From positions 1 to 64,000 of the forward strand of contig NZ_ATHL01000011.1 in NCBI RefSeq assembly GCF_000445125.1: 64,000 nt of DNA, in the 5' to 3' direction. This document shows positions 9,863 to 18,482 of this stretch, in pieces. The notes under the pieces were generated by a model that was not told where the DNA came from, made no database searches, and saw only the letters and a list, made by a program, of their open reading frames with translations. Each line of letters begins with the position of its first letter. Position 1 is the first letter of the stretch. The translations under genes were made by a program, and so were the position numbers. The DNA comes from Novosphingobium lindaniclasticum LE124 (GTDB taxonomy: Bacteria > Pseudomonadota > Alphaproteobacteria > Sphingomonadales > Sphingomonadaceae).

Positions 9863-10079
9863 TCCGCTCCCGAAGGGATGGTAGATCTGATCCTGGCGGG
9901 CCTCCACCAACCGCGCGAGAATCCGAAGTCAATCCTGACCCGTGGATTACGCGATTGTTTTGCGGCGGATGCGACCCCGTGCACGGCCATTACCATCCTC
10001 GCAAGTCTGCTTTATGTCAATTCTTGCTCAAGACGTGAACCGAGAAATAGGCAGATCCTTGTGGAGGGCCGCTCCGGCC

Positions 10080-12356
10080 TCAATCCGCGGTGATGCCGCG
10101 TTCGGCGGCCCAGGCGGTCAGAGCTGCCCGCATGTCCTCGGGAGGATGCGCCAGCCACTGCTCCATGGCGGTGCCGATTTCCTGGAGATCGACCTTGCTC
10201 ACCAGATCCTTGGTCGGTCCCACCGCAGCCGGCGTGATCGATAGCCGGCGAATGCCGAGGCCAAGCAGCGCCAGCGCTTCGAGACGCCGCCCGCCCATCT
10301 CGCCGCAGACGGCGATGTCCACATCGTGCCCGTCGACGCTGCGGATCACCCGGCGCAGGAAGCGCAGGATCGCGGGGCTTAGCCAATCGTAACGCTCTGC
10401 CAGTTTGGGATTGGCGCGGTCGGCCGCGAAGAGGAACTGGGTAAGATCGTTGGTCCCGATCGACAGGAACGAGATCTTCGGCGCCAGCAGGTCGAGCTGC
10501 TCGGCGAGAGCCGGAACCTCGAGCATGATGCCGTAATGGATCGCCTCGGGCAGTTGCTTCTTCTGGCTGCGCAGGAAAGCGAGCTGCTTGTCGAACACCG
10601 CTTTCGCCTGATCGAATTCCCAGGGTTCGGCAACGAGCGGGAACATGACGTGCAGCGTCCGCCCCCCCGCCGCTTCGAGCAATGCGCGCGCCTGGACCTT
10701 CAGCAGCCCTTCCCGCTCCAGCGCGACGCGCAGGGCGCGCCAGCCCATCGCCGGGTTTTCCTCTCCCTCGCCGTCGTCGTGACGCAGATAAGGCAGGGTC
10801 TTGTCGCCGCCGATGTCGACGGTGCGGAACTTCACCGGCTTGTCCCCGGCCGCATCCATGACCTCGCGGTAGAGCCGCGTCTGCCGCTCGCGAGAGGGCA
10901 GCGTGGCGGACACCAGGAACTGGAATTCGGTGCGGAAAAGCCCGATGCCGTCGGCGCCGGTCATCGTCAGATTGGCGATGTCGTCGCGCAGGCCGGCATT
11001 GATCATGACCTGGATGCGAGTGCCGTCGCGCGTGGTGGGATGGACCTCGCGCAGGGCGGCATAGGCGGCCTGGCGCTGCCGGCTTTCCGCGAAGCGGGCC
11101 TCGAAGGCCTCCACCACACCCGCCGGAGGGCGCACCATCGCACTCGCCTGGTCGGCATCGAGCAGCAGTTGATCCCCTTCGCGCACCACGCCGCGCAGCC
11201 CGCGCACGCGGCCCAGGACCGGAATTCCCATCGCCCGTGCCACGATCACCACATGGCTGGTGAGCGATCCTTCCTCGAGAATGACGCCCTTGAGCCGCCG
11301 CTTGTCGTATTCCAGCAGTTCGGCCGGACCCAGGTTGCGCGCAATCAGGATCGCATCGTTGCGCAGCCCCATCGAGGCCGCCGTACCCATCTGGCCGGAG
11401 ACGATGCGCAACAGCCGGTTCGCCAGATCCTCCAGATCGTGCATGCGGTCCGCCAGCAGCGGATCGTCGATCTGGCGCATGCGCATGCGGGTTCGTTGCT
11501 GCACACGCTCGATGGCGGCTTCGGCCGTGAGCCCGGAATCGATCGCCTCGTTGATCCGGCGCGTCCAGCCTTCGTCGTAGGCGAACATGCGGTAGGTCTC
11601 GAGCACTTCCTCATGCTCGCCGCCCATGCCGAATTCGGCCTGGCTGGCCATGCGGTCTATCTGCTCGCGCATCTTGTCGAAGGCGTGGATCACGCGCTGG
11701 CGTTCGGCCTCGGTGTCGTCCGCGACGACATGCTCGATATTGACGCGCGGCTGGTGATAGACGGCCTGCCCGGAGGCGAGCCCTTTCACCAGGGTCAGCC
11801 CGCGAAGCTGCTCCGGCCCGGTCTGCGATGCGCCGAGCGCATTGGCGTCCACCTCGTCCACCAGATCCGCATTGGTGATGAGTTCCGACAGGACCATGGC
11901 CACGGTCTGCAGCGCCTCGATCTCCACTTCCTCGTAGCGGCGCGGCTCGACATGCTGGACGCAGAGCACCCCGGCGGCGCGCTCGCGGCGCACGATCGGC
12001 ACGCCCGCGAAAGAGTGGTAGCGATCCTCGCCGGTTTCGGGGCGGTAGGAGAAATCCGGGTGCGCGGCGGCTTCGGCCAGGTTCAGAGTCTCGATCCGGT
12101 CGGCGATCATGCCGACGAGGCCCTCGCCCACGGCCATGCGGGTGACGTGGACGGCCTCCTGCGCCAATCCCCGCGTCGCGAAGAGTTCAAGCATGCCTTC
12201 GCGCAGCAGGTAGATCGAACAGACCTCGCTATTGAGGCATTCGCCGATCACTTCCACCACGGTATTGAGCTTGGCCTGGGCGTGATTTCGCGACGCCATG
12301 ACCTCGTGGAGGCGGGTTAGGATATTTCGTGCTGCTTCTACGGCGCCGCTGGTCAT
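10080..12356 (-). CDS. ptsP: Phosphoenolpyruvate-protein phosphotransferase, nitrogen PTS EI
   Basis: First enzyme of the nitrogen phosphotransferase relay: autophosphorylates from PEP and passes phosphate to NPr, regulating carbon/nitrogen and PHB metabolism in proteobacteria. Domains in order: GAF (about residues 15-160, with SEVCSIYLLREGMLELFAT), PEP-utiliser N-terminal domain, the swivelling domain with the phospho-histidine in GSLTSHVVIVARAMGIPVLG, and the PEP-binding barrel (GADGIGLFRTEFQFLV, then SIGTNDLTQFLFAADRAN). 758 residues matches EI-Ntr, not sugar-type EI (about 570). ATG at 12356 chosen; a TTG six codons upstream is less likely. Confidence 0.95.
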   Translation of the reverse strand: MTSGAVEAARNILTRLHEVMASRNHAQAKLNTVVEVIGECLNSEVCSIYLLREGMLELFATRGLAQEAVHVTRMAVGEGLVGMIADRIETLNLAEAAAHPDFSYRPETGEDRYHSFAGVPIVRRERAAGVLCVQHVEPRRYEEVEIEALQTVAMVLSELITNADLVDEVDANALGASQTGPEQLRGLTLVKGLASGQAVYHQPRVNIEHVVADDTEAERQRVIHAFDKMREQIDRMASQAEFGMGGEHEEVLETYRMFAYDEGWTRRINEAIDSGLTAEAAIERVQQRTRMRMRQIDDPLLADRMHDLEDLANRLLRIVSGQMGTAASMGLRNDAILIARNLGPAELLEYDKRRLKGVILEEGSLTSHVVIVARAMGIPVLGRVRGLRGVVREGDQLLLDADQASAMVRPPAGVVEAFEARFAESRQRQAAYAALREVHPTTRDGTRIQVMINAGLRDDIANLTMTGADGIGLFRTEFQFLVSATLPSRERQTRLYREVMDAAGDKPVKFRTVDIGGDKTLPYLRHDDGEGEENPAMGWRALRVALEREGLLKVQARALLEAAGGRTLHVMFPLVAEPWEFDQAKAVFDKQLAFLRSQKKQLPEAIHYGIMLEVPALAEQLDLLAPKISFLSIGTNDLTQFLFAADRANPKLAERYDWLSPAILRFLRRVIRSVDGHDVDIAVCGEMGGRRLEALALLGLGIRRLSITPAAVGPTKDLVSKVDLQEIGTAMEQWLAHPPEDMRAALTAWAAERGITAD

Positions 12357-12489
12357 AGGACCCGAGTAAACCAAAGCGCCCGCTTTGGAAACGCAGCGCT
12401 TGTTAAAAGATGTGTTAGTCGGAAAAGCCGAAATTTCCGCTTGAATCGAAGGATGCGAAAGGAGGCAAGTCTCCTGCGTTCGGCACCAT

Positions 12490-12523
12490 GGCGCCCCCGG
12501 TGCGCGGTCGCACCAGGAGCGCC
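12490..12523. other. Imperfect hairpin between a DUF465 gene and ptsP
   Basis: GGCGC and GTGCG pair with CGCAC and GCGCC around an internal loop. It lies past the stop of the minus-strand DUF465 gene and upstream of ptsP. No T-run follows, so it is at best a factor-dependent or processing structure. Confidence 0.3.
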
Positions 12524-12543
12524 GGACGAAGCGGTTTCAGCGC

Positions 12544-12699
12544 TTAGTGGCGGGAAATCTCTTCCTTGATCTTGAGCTTCCGCTTCTTGAGGGCCTGTAT
12601 CATGGCTGCGTCAGGTATCGGACGGCTCAATTCGTCATGAATCTGCCTTTCAATTCCGGCATGCTTGAGCTGTAGAGCGCTGACGTGCGAACTATCCAT
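12544..12699 (-). CDS. YdcH/DUF465 family small helical protein
   Basis: A 51-residue protein with the DUF465 pattern: a helix (LQLKHAGIERQIHDE), a short PIPD turn, then the basic signature IQALKKRKLKIKEEI, predicted to form a helical hairpin. The ATG at 12699 has GAGGAG upstream at good spacing, which fixes the start; the frame is open upstream but without a ribosome site. A second member lies divergently at 12925 and a third precedes terC. Function of the family is unknown. Confidence 0.85.
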   Translation of the reverse strand: MDSSHVSALQLKHAGIERQIHDELSRPIPDAAMIQALKKRKLKIKEEISRH

Positions 12700-12924
12700 G
12701 GACGGTTCTCCTCTTTTCTCGGGGGGTGGGCCGGCCCCTTTGCCTGCGACCTCTCTTTGGCGACTCGGCATTGGCAATCCGGCGCGAAACGGATGGAACC
12801 ACATCCCGCGCACCTTGCGAAGACCGCTAATGCTTCATATCGGTGAATCGCGTGCCTGCTGCGTCGAGCGGGGCATGTAATTTTCGCAGCTGAACATGGC
12901 CCATCGAGAGTAGGAAATCCCGGC

Positions 12925-13122
12925 GTGACCGAAGAGGAAATGCGTAAACGCCTTGAAATCCTCAAGATCGAGCATCGCGATCTCGATGCGGCGATCGACG
13001 CTCTCAACTTGCCCGGAGCCGGCGACCAGCTTCAAATCGCGCGCCTGAAAAAGCGCAAGTTGAAGCTGAAGGACCAGATCGCGGTGATCGAGGACTTCCT
13101 CATCCCCGACATCATCGCCTGA
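12925..13122 (+). CDS. YdcH/DUF465 family small protein
   Basis: A 65-residue protein with a GTG start. An acidic/basic helix (MRKRLEILKIEHRDLDAAID) is followed by LPGAGDQLQIA and the family signature RLKKRKLKLKDQIAVIED. It is divergent from the DUF465 gene at 12544-12699, sharing a 225-base intergenic region in which I see no clear promoter boxes. Function unknown for the family. Confidence 0.85.
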   Translation: MTEEEMRKRLEILKIEHRDLDAAIDALNLPGAGDQLQIARLKKRKLKLKDQIAVIEDFLIPDIIA

Positions 13123-13251
13123 GACTCGTCGCTTCGTCGAGGACCCCGGCAGCGAAAAAGCGTGCCGATAGGAGACAAGGCGCGGAATCGCCCTGTGAAT
13201 TGGCTCCAGGGGAGTTGCCCGCGAGTCCGGCTTGCGAAATACCGGCGCGGC

Positions 13252-13734
13252 ATGTTCAACTCCGCGACCATCAGCCCGCGCATCGTCGAAGCGCTCTATT
13301 GCGAGGCCCTGCTGCTGGCAGACGAAGTGCGCCAGGCCTTCGCCTCGCCGCCGGGCGGCGAAGCGGCGCCTGAATCGGATCAGACTGGAGCGGCGTGTGG
13401 ACCGGTAGGGCCGGGCCGGCTTGCCCTGTCCAGCGAAGGCCTGCGCACGAGTACCCGGATGATGCACGCCATCGCCTGGCTGCTCAATCACCGCGCCTAT
13501 TTCCTGGGCGAGATCGACCATGTCCAGCTCCGCCGCAACGGCCGCCTCTCTCCGACGCTGCGGCATTCGGAAAAAGGACAGCTAAGGCCCGACGTCGTCG
13601 ATCTGGTCCAGGCGACCCAGCGTTTCTACGATCGCCTGCTTCGGCTGGAGGGATGCTGGGGCCTGTACGACAAAGCCGAGCCGAGCGCGATCGAGCGCCT
13701 GCGCCGCGGCATCGAAGGGCGGCTGGCCGGCTGA
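13252..13734 (+). CDS. DUF1465 / RcdA-like protein
   Basis: 160 residues, helical. It matches the DUF1465 family that includes Caulobacter RcdA, an adaptor that helps ClpXP degrade the cell-cycle regulator CtrA. Visible blocks are SPRIVEALYCEALLLADEVR, SSEGLRTSTRMMHAIAWLLN and VDLVQATQRFYDRLLRLE. A low-complexity insert lies at about residues 32-55. The ATG at 13252 begins the conserved part; the frame extends upstream without homologous sequence. A clpS gene is elsewhere in the window (48990). Function as a CtrA proteolysis adaptor is inferred from the family. Confidence 0.75.
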   Translation: MFNSATISPRIVEALYCEALLLADEVRQAFASPPGGEAAPESDQTGAACGPVGPGRLALSSEGLRTSTRMMHAIAWLLNHRAYFLGEIDHVQLRRNGRLSPTLRHSEKGQLRPDVVDLVQATQRFYDRLLRLEGCWGLYDKAEPSAIERLRRGIEGRLAG

Positions 13735-13830
13735 GACCGGCAGTTCCCAAGCCGTCCGCCCGAACCGCAAGCCCGCGCCTCGCGCCGCAGTGTCCTCGAC
13801 AGGCTCCTTGCGAATGACCATATCGGCGGC

Positions 13831-14721
13831 ATGATCGACGCACGCAAAGACATCGCGAAGCCGTATGCGCAAGCCGAGCGGATCGCGCCGCTGGTGCGCC
13901 GGGTGCTGGCACGCAACCCTTCGCCTTTCACCTATACCGGAACCCAGACCTATCTGGTGGGCGATCACGGCGAAATCGCCGTGATCGATCCCGGCCCCGC
14001 CGATCCCGAGCATATCGCAGCCATTCTCGAAGCGGTGGGCGAGGCCCGCATCGTCGCGATCTGCTGCACCCATACCCACCGGGACCATTCGCCCGCCGCC
14101 GCTCCGCTCCAGGCCTTGACCCAGGCGCCCATCATCGGCTGCGCGCCCCTCACCCTGGACGACGACGGCCCGCGCGCCGACGCCGCCTTCGATCCCGACT
14201 ACCGCCCCGACCGCGTCTTGCGCGACGGCGAGACGATCGCCGGGCAAGGCTGGACGCTCGAAGCCGTCGCCACGCCGGGCCACACGTCCAACCACCTGTG
14301 TTTCGCTCTGCGCGAAACCGGCGCGCTGTTCACCGGCGATCACGTCATGGGCTGGTCCACGAGCGTCGTCTCGCCCCCGGACGGAGACATGACGGACTAT
14401 CTCGCCAGCCTTCAGAAGCTCTACGAGCGCGAGCAGGACGCCGTCTACTTTCCCGCCCACGGTCCGGCGGTGGAGAAGCCGCGCCAGCTGGTGCGCGGGA
14501 TGATCGGTCATCGCCGCCAGCGCGAGCGGCAGATCCTCAAGCAGATCGAGGCCGGAAACACGACGGTCGCGGCCATGGTGCCGCGCATGTACAAGGGCGT
14601 AGACGAACGGCTATGGCCCGCCGCAGGACGCTCGGTATTGGCGCATCTGCTTGATCTGCAAAGACGAAACCTGGTGACGCGGCACGGAGACACTTGGCAG
14701 CCCATCGCATCCGATCAGTAA
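13831..14721 (+). CDS. MBL-fold metallo-hydrolase (LACTB2-like)
   Basis: 296-residue metallo-beta-lactamase-fold hydrolase. The metal motif THTHRDH has its first histidine at residue 81; other ligand positions are ATPGHTSNHLCF (His) and LFTGDHVMGW (Asp), with a late YFPAHGP histidine. The C-terminal 70 residues (RQRERQILKQIEAG, VPRMYKGV) form the winged-helix-like tail typical of LACTB2-type enzymes. LACTB2 is an RNA endonuclease in human mitochondria, while many bacterial members have unknown substrates. No operon partner: neighbours are separated by about 70-100 bases. Confidence 0.85.
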   Translation: MIDARKDIAKPYAQAERIAPLVRRVLARNPSPFTYTGTQTYLVGDHGEIAVIDPGPADPEHIAAILEAVGEARIVAICCTHTHRDHSPAAAPLQALTQAPIIGCAPLTLDDDGPRADAAFDPDYRPDRVLRDGETIAGQGWTLEAVATPGHTSNHLCFALRETGALFTGDHVMGWSTSVVSPPDGDMTDYLASLQKLYEREQDAVYFPAHGPAVEKPRQLVRGMIGHRRQRERQILKQIEAGNTTVAAMVPRMYKGVDERLWPAAGRSVLAHLLDLQRRNLVTRHGDTWQPIASDQ

Positions 14722-14794
14722 TTTGCATAATTACTGTTTCGATACTTGCGGCGAAAGAGTATACCCCGCCCCATCGGGGATGAGGGAGCAGGCC

Positions 14795-15508
14795 ATGGCA
14801 ACATTGCCGCGTGCGCGTTTCGCCGCGCTTTCTTTCTGGCAGAAGATGGCGATCGGCCTGTCGCTGTTCATCGTCTTCGCCTTCGGGCAATTCGCGCTGC
14901 GCGGCTTCGTCGATGTCGGAAAAGCGCCGCCGATCATGCATGTCCACGGGCTCGTCATGCTGGCATGGCTGGGCCTGCTGGTGACGCAGGCACTGCTGGC
15001 CGGAAGAGGCGGCCTCAGCATTCATCGCCGGCTGGGCTGGGCAAGCGCCGCCATGGTGCCGCTGATGGTTGCCTCGATGAGCGCGCTCTGTTTCACCGCC
15101 CTGCGCCTGCAGATCCAGCCGCCGTTCTTCACGCCGGCCTATTTCCTCGCCACCGTCCACGTCGGAGCGGCGCTCTTCGCCCTCTTGGTCGTGCTGGCCA
15201 TCACCCATCGTCGTCAGCCGGACTGGCACCGGCGGCTCATGCTGGGCTCGACGATCCTGCTGACCGACCCTGCGCTCGGACGCGTCCTGCCGATGCCGTT
15301 GATCGTGCCCTGGGGCGAGTGGCTGTCGCTGGCGATCCAACTCGGCTTCGTCGCGCTGATCCTGCGCCACGATCGCCGCACCCTCGGCCATGTCCATCCG
15401 GCGACAAGCGCTGCGGCCATGGCCGTACTGCTCTCCCATGTCCTGACCGAGCTGCTGGCGATCACGCCGGTATGGATCGATCTCGCGATGCGGATCTCCG
15501 CAGCCTGA
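14795..15508 (+). CDS. Multi-pass membrane protein, unknown function
   Basis: 237 residues with about six or seven hydrophobic segments (first at about residues 18-36, MAIGLSLFIVFAFGQFAL). Conserved-looking histidines lie at membrane edges: MHVHGLVMLAWLG, SIHRRLGWASAA, VHVGAALF and DWHRRLMLGS. Paired histidines of this sort occur in haem- or metal-binding membrane proteins, but I cannot assign a family. The ATG at 14795 has GGGAG seven bases upstream; an ATG five codons earlier is possible. Monocistronic between the MBL gene and nadA. Confidence 0.7.
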   Translation: MATLPRARFAALSFWQKMAIGLSLFIVFAFGQFALRGFVDVGKAPPIMHVHGLVMLAWLGLLVTQALLAGRGGLSIHRRLGWASAAMVPLMVASMSALCFTALRLQIQPPFFTPAYFLATVHVGAALFALLVVLAITHRRQPDWHRRLMLGSTILLTDPALGRVLPMPLIVPWGEWLSLAIQLGFVALILRHDRRTLGHVHPATSAAAMAVLLSHVLTELLAITPVWIDLAMRISAA

Positions 15509-15619
15509 TCCCCGCGCATATTTTCCTTGGGTCCGGGCCGAAGCATCCCTAGATAGGCGGCAAATACCGGCCGGCCGATAGATCGGTAGAGCGCCGGCGC
15601 GACCAGACAGAGGGATACC

Positions 15620-16606
15620 ATGACCGTAATGCCCGCCGACCTTTCCGGTATCGACGTGCGCGCCGAAATCGAACGGCTGCGCAAGGAACGCAACGCGGTC
15701 ATCCTCGCGCACTACTACCAGCGTCCCGAGCTTCAGGATCTGGCCGACTTCGTGGGCGACAGCCTGGAACTGAGCCGCAAGGCCGCCGAGACCGACGCCG
15801 AGGTCATCGCCTTCTGCGGCGTGAAGTTCATGGCCGAAACCGCCAAGATCCTCTCGCCGAACAAGATCGTGGTGCTGCCGGACCTCGAAGCCGGGTGCAG
15901 CCTGGAAGATTCCTGCCCGCCGGAAAAGTTCGCCGCCTTCCGCGCCGCACACCCGGACCATATCGCGCTGACCTACATCAACTGCTCGACCGAGGTGAAG
16001 GCGCTGTCCGACATCATCGTCACCAGTTCCAGCGCCGAGACGATCCTGCAGCAGATCCCAGCAGACCAGAAGATCATCTTCGGCCCGGATCGTCACCTCG
16101 GCGGCTATCTCAGCCGCAAGTTCGGCCGCGAGATGCTGCTCTGGCCGGGCGTCTGCATCGTCCACGAGGCATTCTCGGAAACCGAGTTGCTCAAGCTCAA
16201 GGCCCAGCACCCCGCCGCGCCGATCGCCGCGCATCCGGAGTGCCCGCCGCACATCGTGGACCATGCGGACTACGTCGGCTCCACCAGCGGCATTCTGCAA
16301 TATGCCAAGACCACCGAGGCCGACACGCTGATCGTCGCGACGGAACCGCACATCATCCACCAGATGCAGCTGGCGATTCCGAACAAGACCTTCATCGGCG
16401 CGCCCGGCGCGGACGGCAACTGCAACTGCAACATCTGCCCCTACATGGCGCTCAACACGCTGGAGAAGCTCTACGTCGCCCTGCGGGACCTGGAGCCGCG
16501 TATCGAGATCGAGGAACAGCTTCGTCTCGATGCCAAGAAGAGCCTCGATCGCATGCTCGACATGGCGAGCGGCACGATCGGCAAGGGCGACCTCGGCGCG
16601 CGGTGA
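15620..16606 (+). CDS. nadA: Quinolinate synthase A
   Basis: Makes quinolinate from iminoaspartate and dihydroxyacetone phosphate for NAD synthesis, using an oxygen-sensitive [4Fe-4S] cluster. The three cluster cysteines are recognisable in [14 protein letters not shown] (Cys66), [11 protein letters not shown] and [14 protein letters not shown]. Substrate residues lie in [13 protein letters not shown] and [15 protein letters not shown]. 328 residues is normal. nadB and nadC are not adjacent in this window. The ATG at 15620 follows a short purine-rich stretch (AGAGGGATACC), a good ribosome site. Confidence 0.96.
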   Translation: MTVMPADLSGIDVRAEIERLRKERNAVILAHYYQRPELQDLADFVGDSLELSRKAAETDAEVIAFCGVKFMAETAKILSPNKIVVLPDLEAGCSLEDSCPPEKFAAFRAAHPDHIALTYINCSTEVKALSDIIVTSSSAETILQQIPADQKIIFGPDRHLGGYLSRKFGREMLLWPGVCIVHEAFSETELLKLKAQHPAAPIAAHPECPPHIVDHADYVGSTSGILQYAKTTEADTLIVATEPHIIHQMQLAIPNKTFIGAPGADGNCNCNICPYMALNTLEKLYVALRDLEPRIEIEEQLRLDAKKSLDRMLDMASGTIGKGDLGAR

Positions 16607-16924
16607 GCTTCGATTCGCCTGGACCGATGCAGCGGGGCGGTGCTTCGGCGCCGTTCCACGCGCAAGACCGCGCCGCGCCGGAAAAAGACGGCATTGCCGC
16701 CGTTTCAGTCGCTTGTTCGGTTGCGATTAGGTAATGGCGCCGTGCCATGCTACACCCGTTTCGCTAATGTCGAATTTGCGACGGGTGTCCCCGATCGTTC
16801 GCGCTACGGATTGTTCTCCGCACCAAGATCGATCGAGACGATTTCCTTTCAATTGACGATGTGACGCACGACCAGCTCCCGCAATTTGCGAGAGCTTCCA
16901 TTCGTTTCTTGAAAGGAAACACTC
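16607..16924 (+). promoter_or_regulatory. Long upstream region of the cold-shock gene
   Basis: 318 bases without a convincing ORF. The last 60 bases hold an imperfect hairpin (GCTCCCGC...GCGAGAGC, about 16876-16896) and a clear ribosome site, GAAAGGAAACACTC, before the csp ATG. A long structured leader is usual for cold-shock genes, which are controlled post-transcriptionally. I could not place the promoter. Confidence 0.4.
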
Positions 16925-17131
16925 ATGCCGATCGGTACCGTGAAGTTCTTCAACACCGACAAGGGCTACGGCTTCATCGCACCGGAAGACGGCGGTCAGG
17001 ACAGCTTCGTCCACATCACCGCCGTGCAGAACGCCGGGATGCACACGCTCGAAAAGGAGCAGCGCCTCTCCTACGAGATCGAAGTCGGCCGTAACGGCAA
17101 GGCCTCGGCCGTCAACCTGAAGTCGGCCTGA
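16925..17131 (+). CDS. Cold-shock domain protein
   Basis: 68-residue single CSD protein that binds single-stranded nucleic acid. It begins MPIGTVKFFNTDKGYGFIAP, containing RNP1 (KGYGFI), and carries RNP2 (SFVHITAV) plus the closing strand SAVNLKSA. Standard CspA-family length. A long leader and a strong terminator bracket it, so it is transcribed alone. Whether it is cold-induced cannot be read from the coding sequence. Confidence 0.95.
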   Translation: MPIGTVKFFNTDKGYGFIAPEDGGQDSFVHITAVQNAGMHTLEKEQRLSYEIEVGRNGKASAVNLKSA

Positions 17132-17180
17132 TTTTCAGCCGATTGCGCCGGCCGCTCATGCCCGCCGGCGTGACATGGAA

Positions 17181-17215
17181 AACCCCCGCAGGCTGAAGCC
17201 GACGGGGGTTTTTTC
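17181..17215 (+). terminator. Rho-independent terminator of the cold-shock gene
   Basis: AACCCCCG (17181-17188) pairs with CGGGGGTT (17203-17210), with extra pairing of GGCT and AGCC inside, followed by TTTTTC. It lies 50 bases after the csp stop. Confidence 0.85.
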
Positions 17216-17239
17216 ATGTGCTTGTCGAAAGGCGGACGG

Positions 17240-17389
17240 TCAGTCGACCATGGCGGCGACGATGCGCTGCAAATCCTGCCTTGAAAGCGCTCCCTGCGCC
17301 ACCTCGCGCCGGTAACCGGCAGAAGCGAGGGGGAAGGAGCGGGATACTGCGTGGACGCGCTTGAAGGCGTCCGGTCTATGGTAAGTCAT
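17240..17389 (-). CDS. Small conserved-looking protein downstream of infA
   Basis: A 49-residue ORF starting MTYHRPDAFKRVHAVSRSF and ending LQRIVAAMVD. Its ATG at 17389 is preceded by AAGGAATAG, an excellent ribosome site, and it starts 37 bases after the infA stop on the same strand, with no terminator between. Composition fits a real alphaproteobacterial gene: basic, with G+C-rich third positions. I do not recognise the family. Probably the second gene of an infA operon. Confidence 0.55.
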   Translation of the reverse strand: MTYHRPDAFKRVHAVSRSFPLASAGYRREVAQGALSRQDLQRIVAAMVD

Positions 17390-17425
17390 CTATTCCTTAT
17401 GGGCGGCTCAAGGCCGCACCTTTGT

Positions 17426-17695
17426 TTATCTTTTGAAATTGCTACGGCGCTTGGGCGGGCCGCCAGCCTGTCCGGGAGTACGTTCGCGGAACACGATCCG
17501 GCCCTTGGTCAGATCGTAAGGCGTCATTTCGACGTGCACACGGTCACCCACGACCGAGCGGATGCGGAACTTGCGCATCTTGCCCGCGGTGTAGGCGATG
17601 ATCCGGTGCTCGTTGTCGAGCACCACAGCGAAACGTCCGTCGGGAAGGATTTCTTCGATGAAACCCTCCATGGTCAGCAGTTCTTCCTTGGCCAA
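17426..17695 (-). CDS. infA: Translation initiation factor IF-1
   Basis: OB-fold (S1-type) factor that occupies the ribosomal A site during initiation. Starts [20 protein letters not shown] and keeps the IF-1 signatures [14 protein letters not shown] and [20 protein letters not shown]. At 89 residues it is about 17 longer than the usual 72 because of a basic, Gly/Pro-rich tail ([18 protein letters not shown]). A strong-looking promoter lies about 140 bases upstream. Confidence 0.95.
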   Translation of the reverse strand: MAKEELLTMEGFIEEILPDGRFAVVLDNEHRIIAYTAGKMRKFRIRSVVGDRVHVEMTPYDLTKGRIVFRERTPGQAGGPPKRRSNFKR

Positions 17696-17837
17696 TGCAT
17701 CCAGTCCGAAAAAAGGGTTGCCCCAAAGCTGCCGCGCGGGAGGCGCGAATCGGCCTTGAGGGCCAGACAGCTGAAATGGGGAGAAGAGACCGCACGAGGC
17801 AGCCTTCAGTTCCCGTCGCAGGCGACGTAGCTCCGCC

Positions 17838-17865
17838 TATATAGAGTATATCGCGAAAAATGCAA
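17838..17865 (-). promoter_or_regulatory. Probable sigma-70 promoter for infA
   Basis: On the minus strand TTGCAT (complement of 17860-17865) and TATATA (17838-17843) are separated by 16 bases. The spot is AT-rich in an otherwise GC-rich region and sits just before the end of the pseudouridine synthase gene, leaving a leader of roughly 140 bases to infA. Confidence 0.5.
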
Positions 17866-17874
17866 GTCGGGCAC

Positions 17875-18423
17875 TTAGACCGAGATTTCGCGCCACTCTC
17901 CGGGTTGCAGTCCATCGAGCGCCCAGGCACCGATGCGCTGGCGCACCAGCCGCAGCGTCGGATGGCCGACGGCAGCGGTCATGCGGCGGACCTGGCGGTT
18001 GCGGCCTTCGGTAATGGTCAGTTCGATCCAGCAGTCCGCTACGGTCTTGCGAAACCGCACCGGAGGATTGCGCGGCCAAAGCTGCGGGTCCTCGATCCGC
18101 CGCGCCGAGGCCGGGAGGGTCGGGCCGTCGTTCAGCATGACGCCCTTGCGTAGCGCGTCCAGCGCCGCCTCGTCCGGCTCGCCCTCCACTTGCGCAAGGT
18201 AGGTCTTGGCGGTCTTGAAGCGGGGGTCGGAAATCCGCGACTGGAGGCGGCCGTCGTCGGTGAGCAGCAGCAGCCCCTCGCTGTCGCGGTCGAGCCGTCC
18301 GGCGGGGTAGACGCCCGGAATGTCGATGAAATCCGACAGCGTCGCGCGCGGCGTGGGCGAGCGCGCATCGGTGAACTGCGAGAGAACGTCGTAGGGCTTG
18401 TTGAACAGGATGAGGCGCGCCAT
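17875..18423 (-). CDS. rRNA pseudouridine synthase, RsuA/RluE type
   Basis: 182-residue pseudouridine synthase of the RsuA/RluB/E/F family, modifying rRNA. The catalytic aspartate is in [19 protein letters not shown]; the start [16 protein letters not shown] is the usual first strand, and [20 protein letters not shown] is the second signature. It lacks the N-terminal S4 domain, as RluE does, so the target is probably 23S U2457; that is by analogy only. Stand-alone gene followed at once by the infA promoter. Confidence 0.88.
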   Translation of the reverse strand: MARLILFNKPYDVLSQFTDARSPTPRATLSDFIDIPGVYPAGRLDRDSEGLLLLTDDGRLQSRISDPRFKTAKTYLAQVEGEPDEAALDALRKGVMLNDGPTLPASARRIEDPQLWPRNPPVRFRKTVADCWIELTITEGRNRQVRRMTAAVGHPTLRLVRQRIGAWALDGLQPGEWREISV

Positions 18424-18482
18424 GGGCCTTGCCCTAGCAGCGCGCCTCTTGCGTTCCTAGCGGTCCGTTCAGGGCAGCCAGT

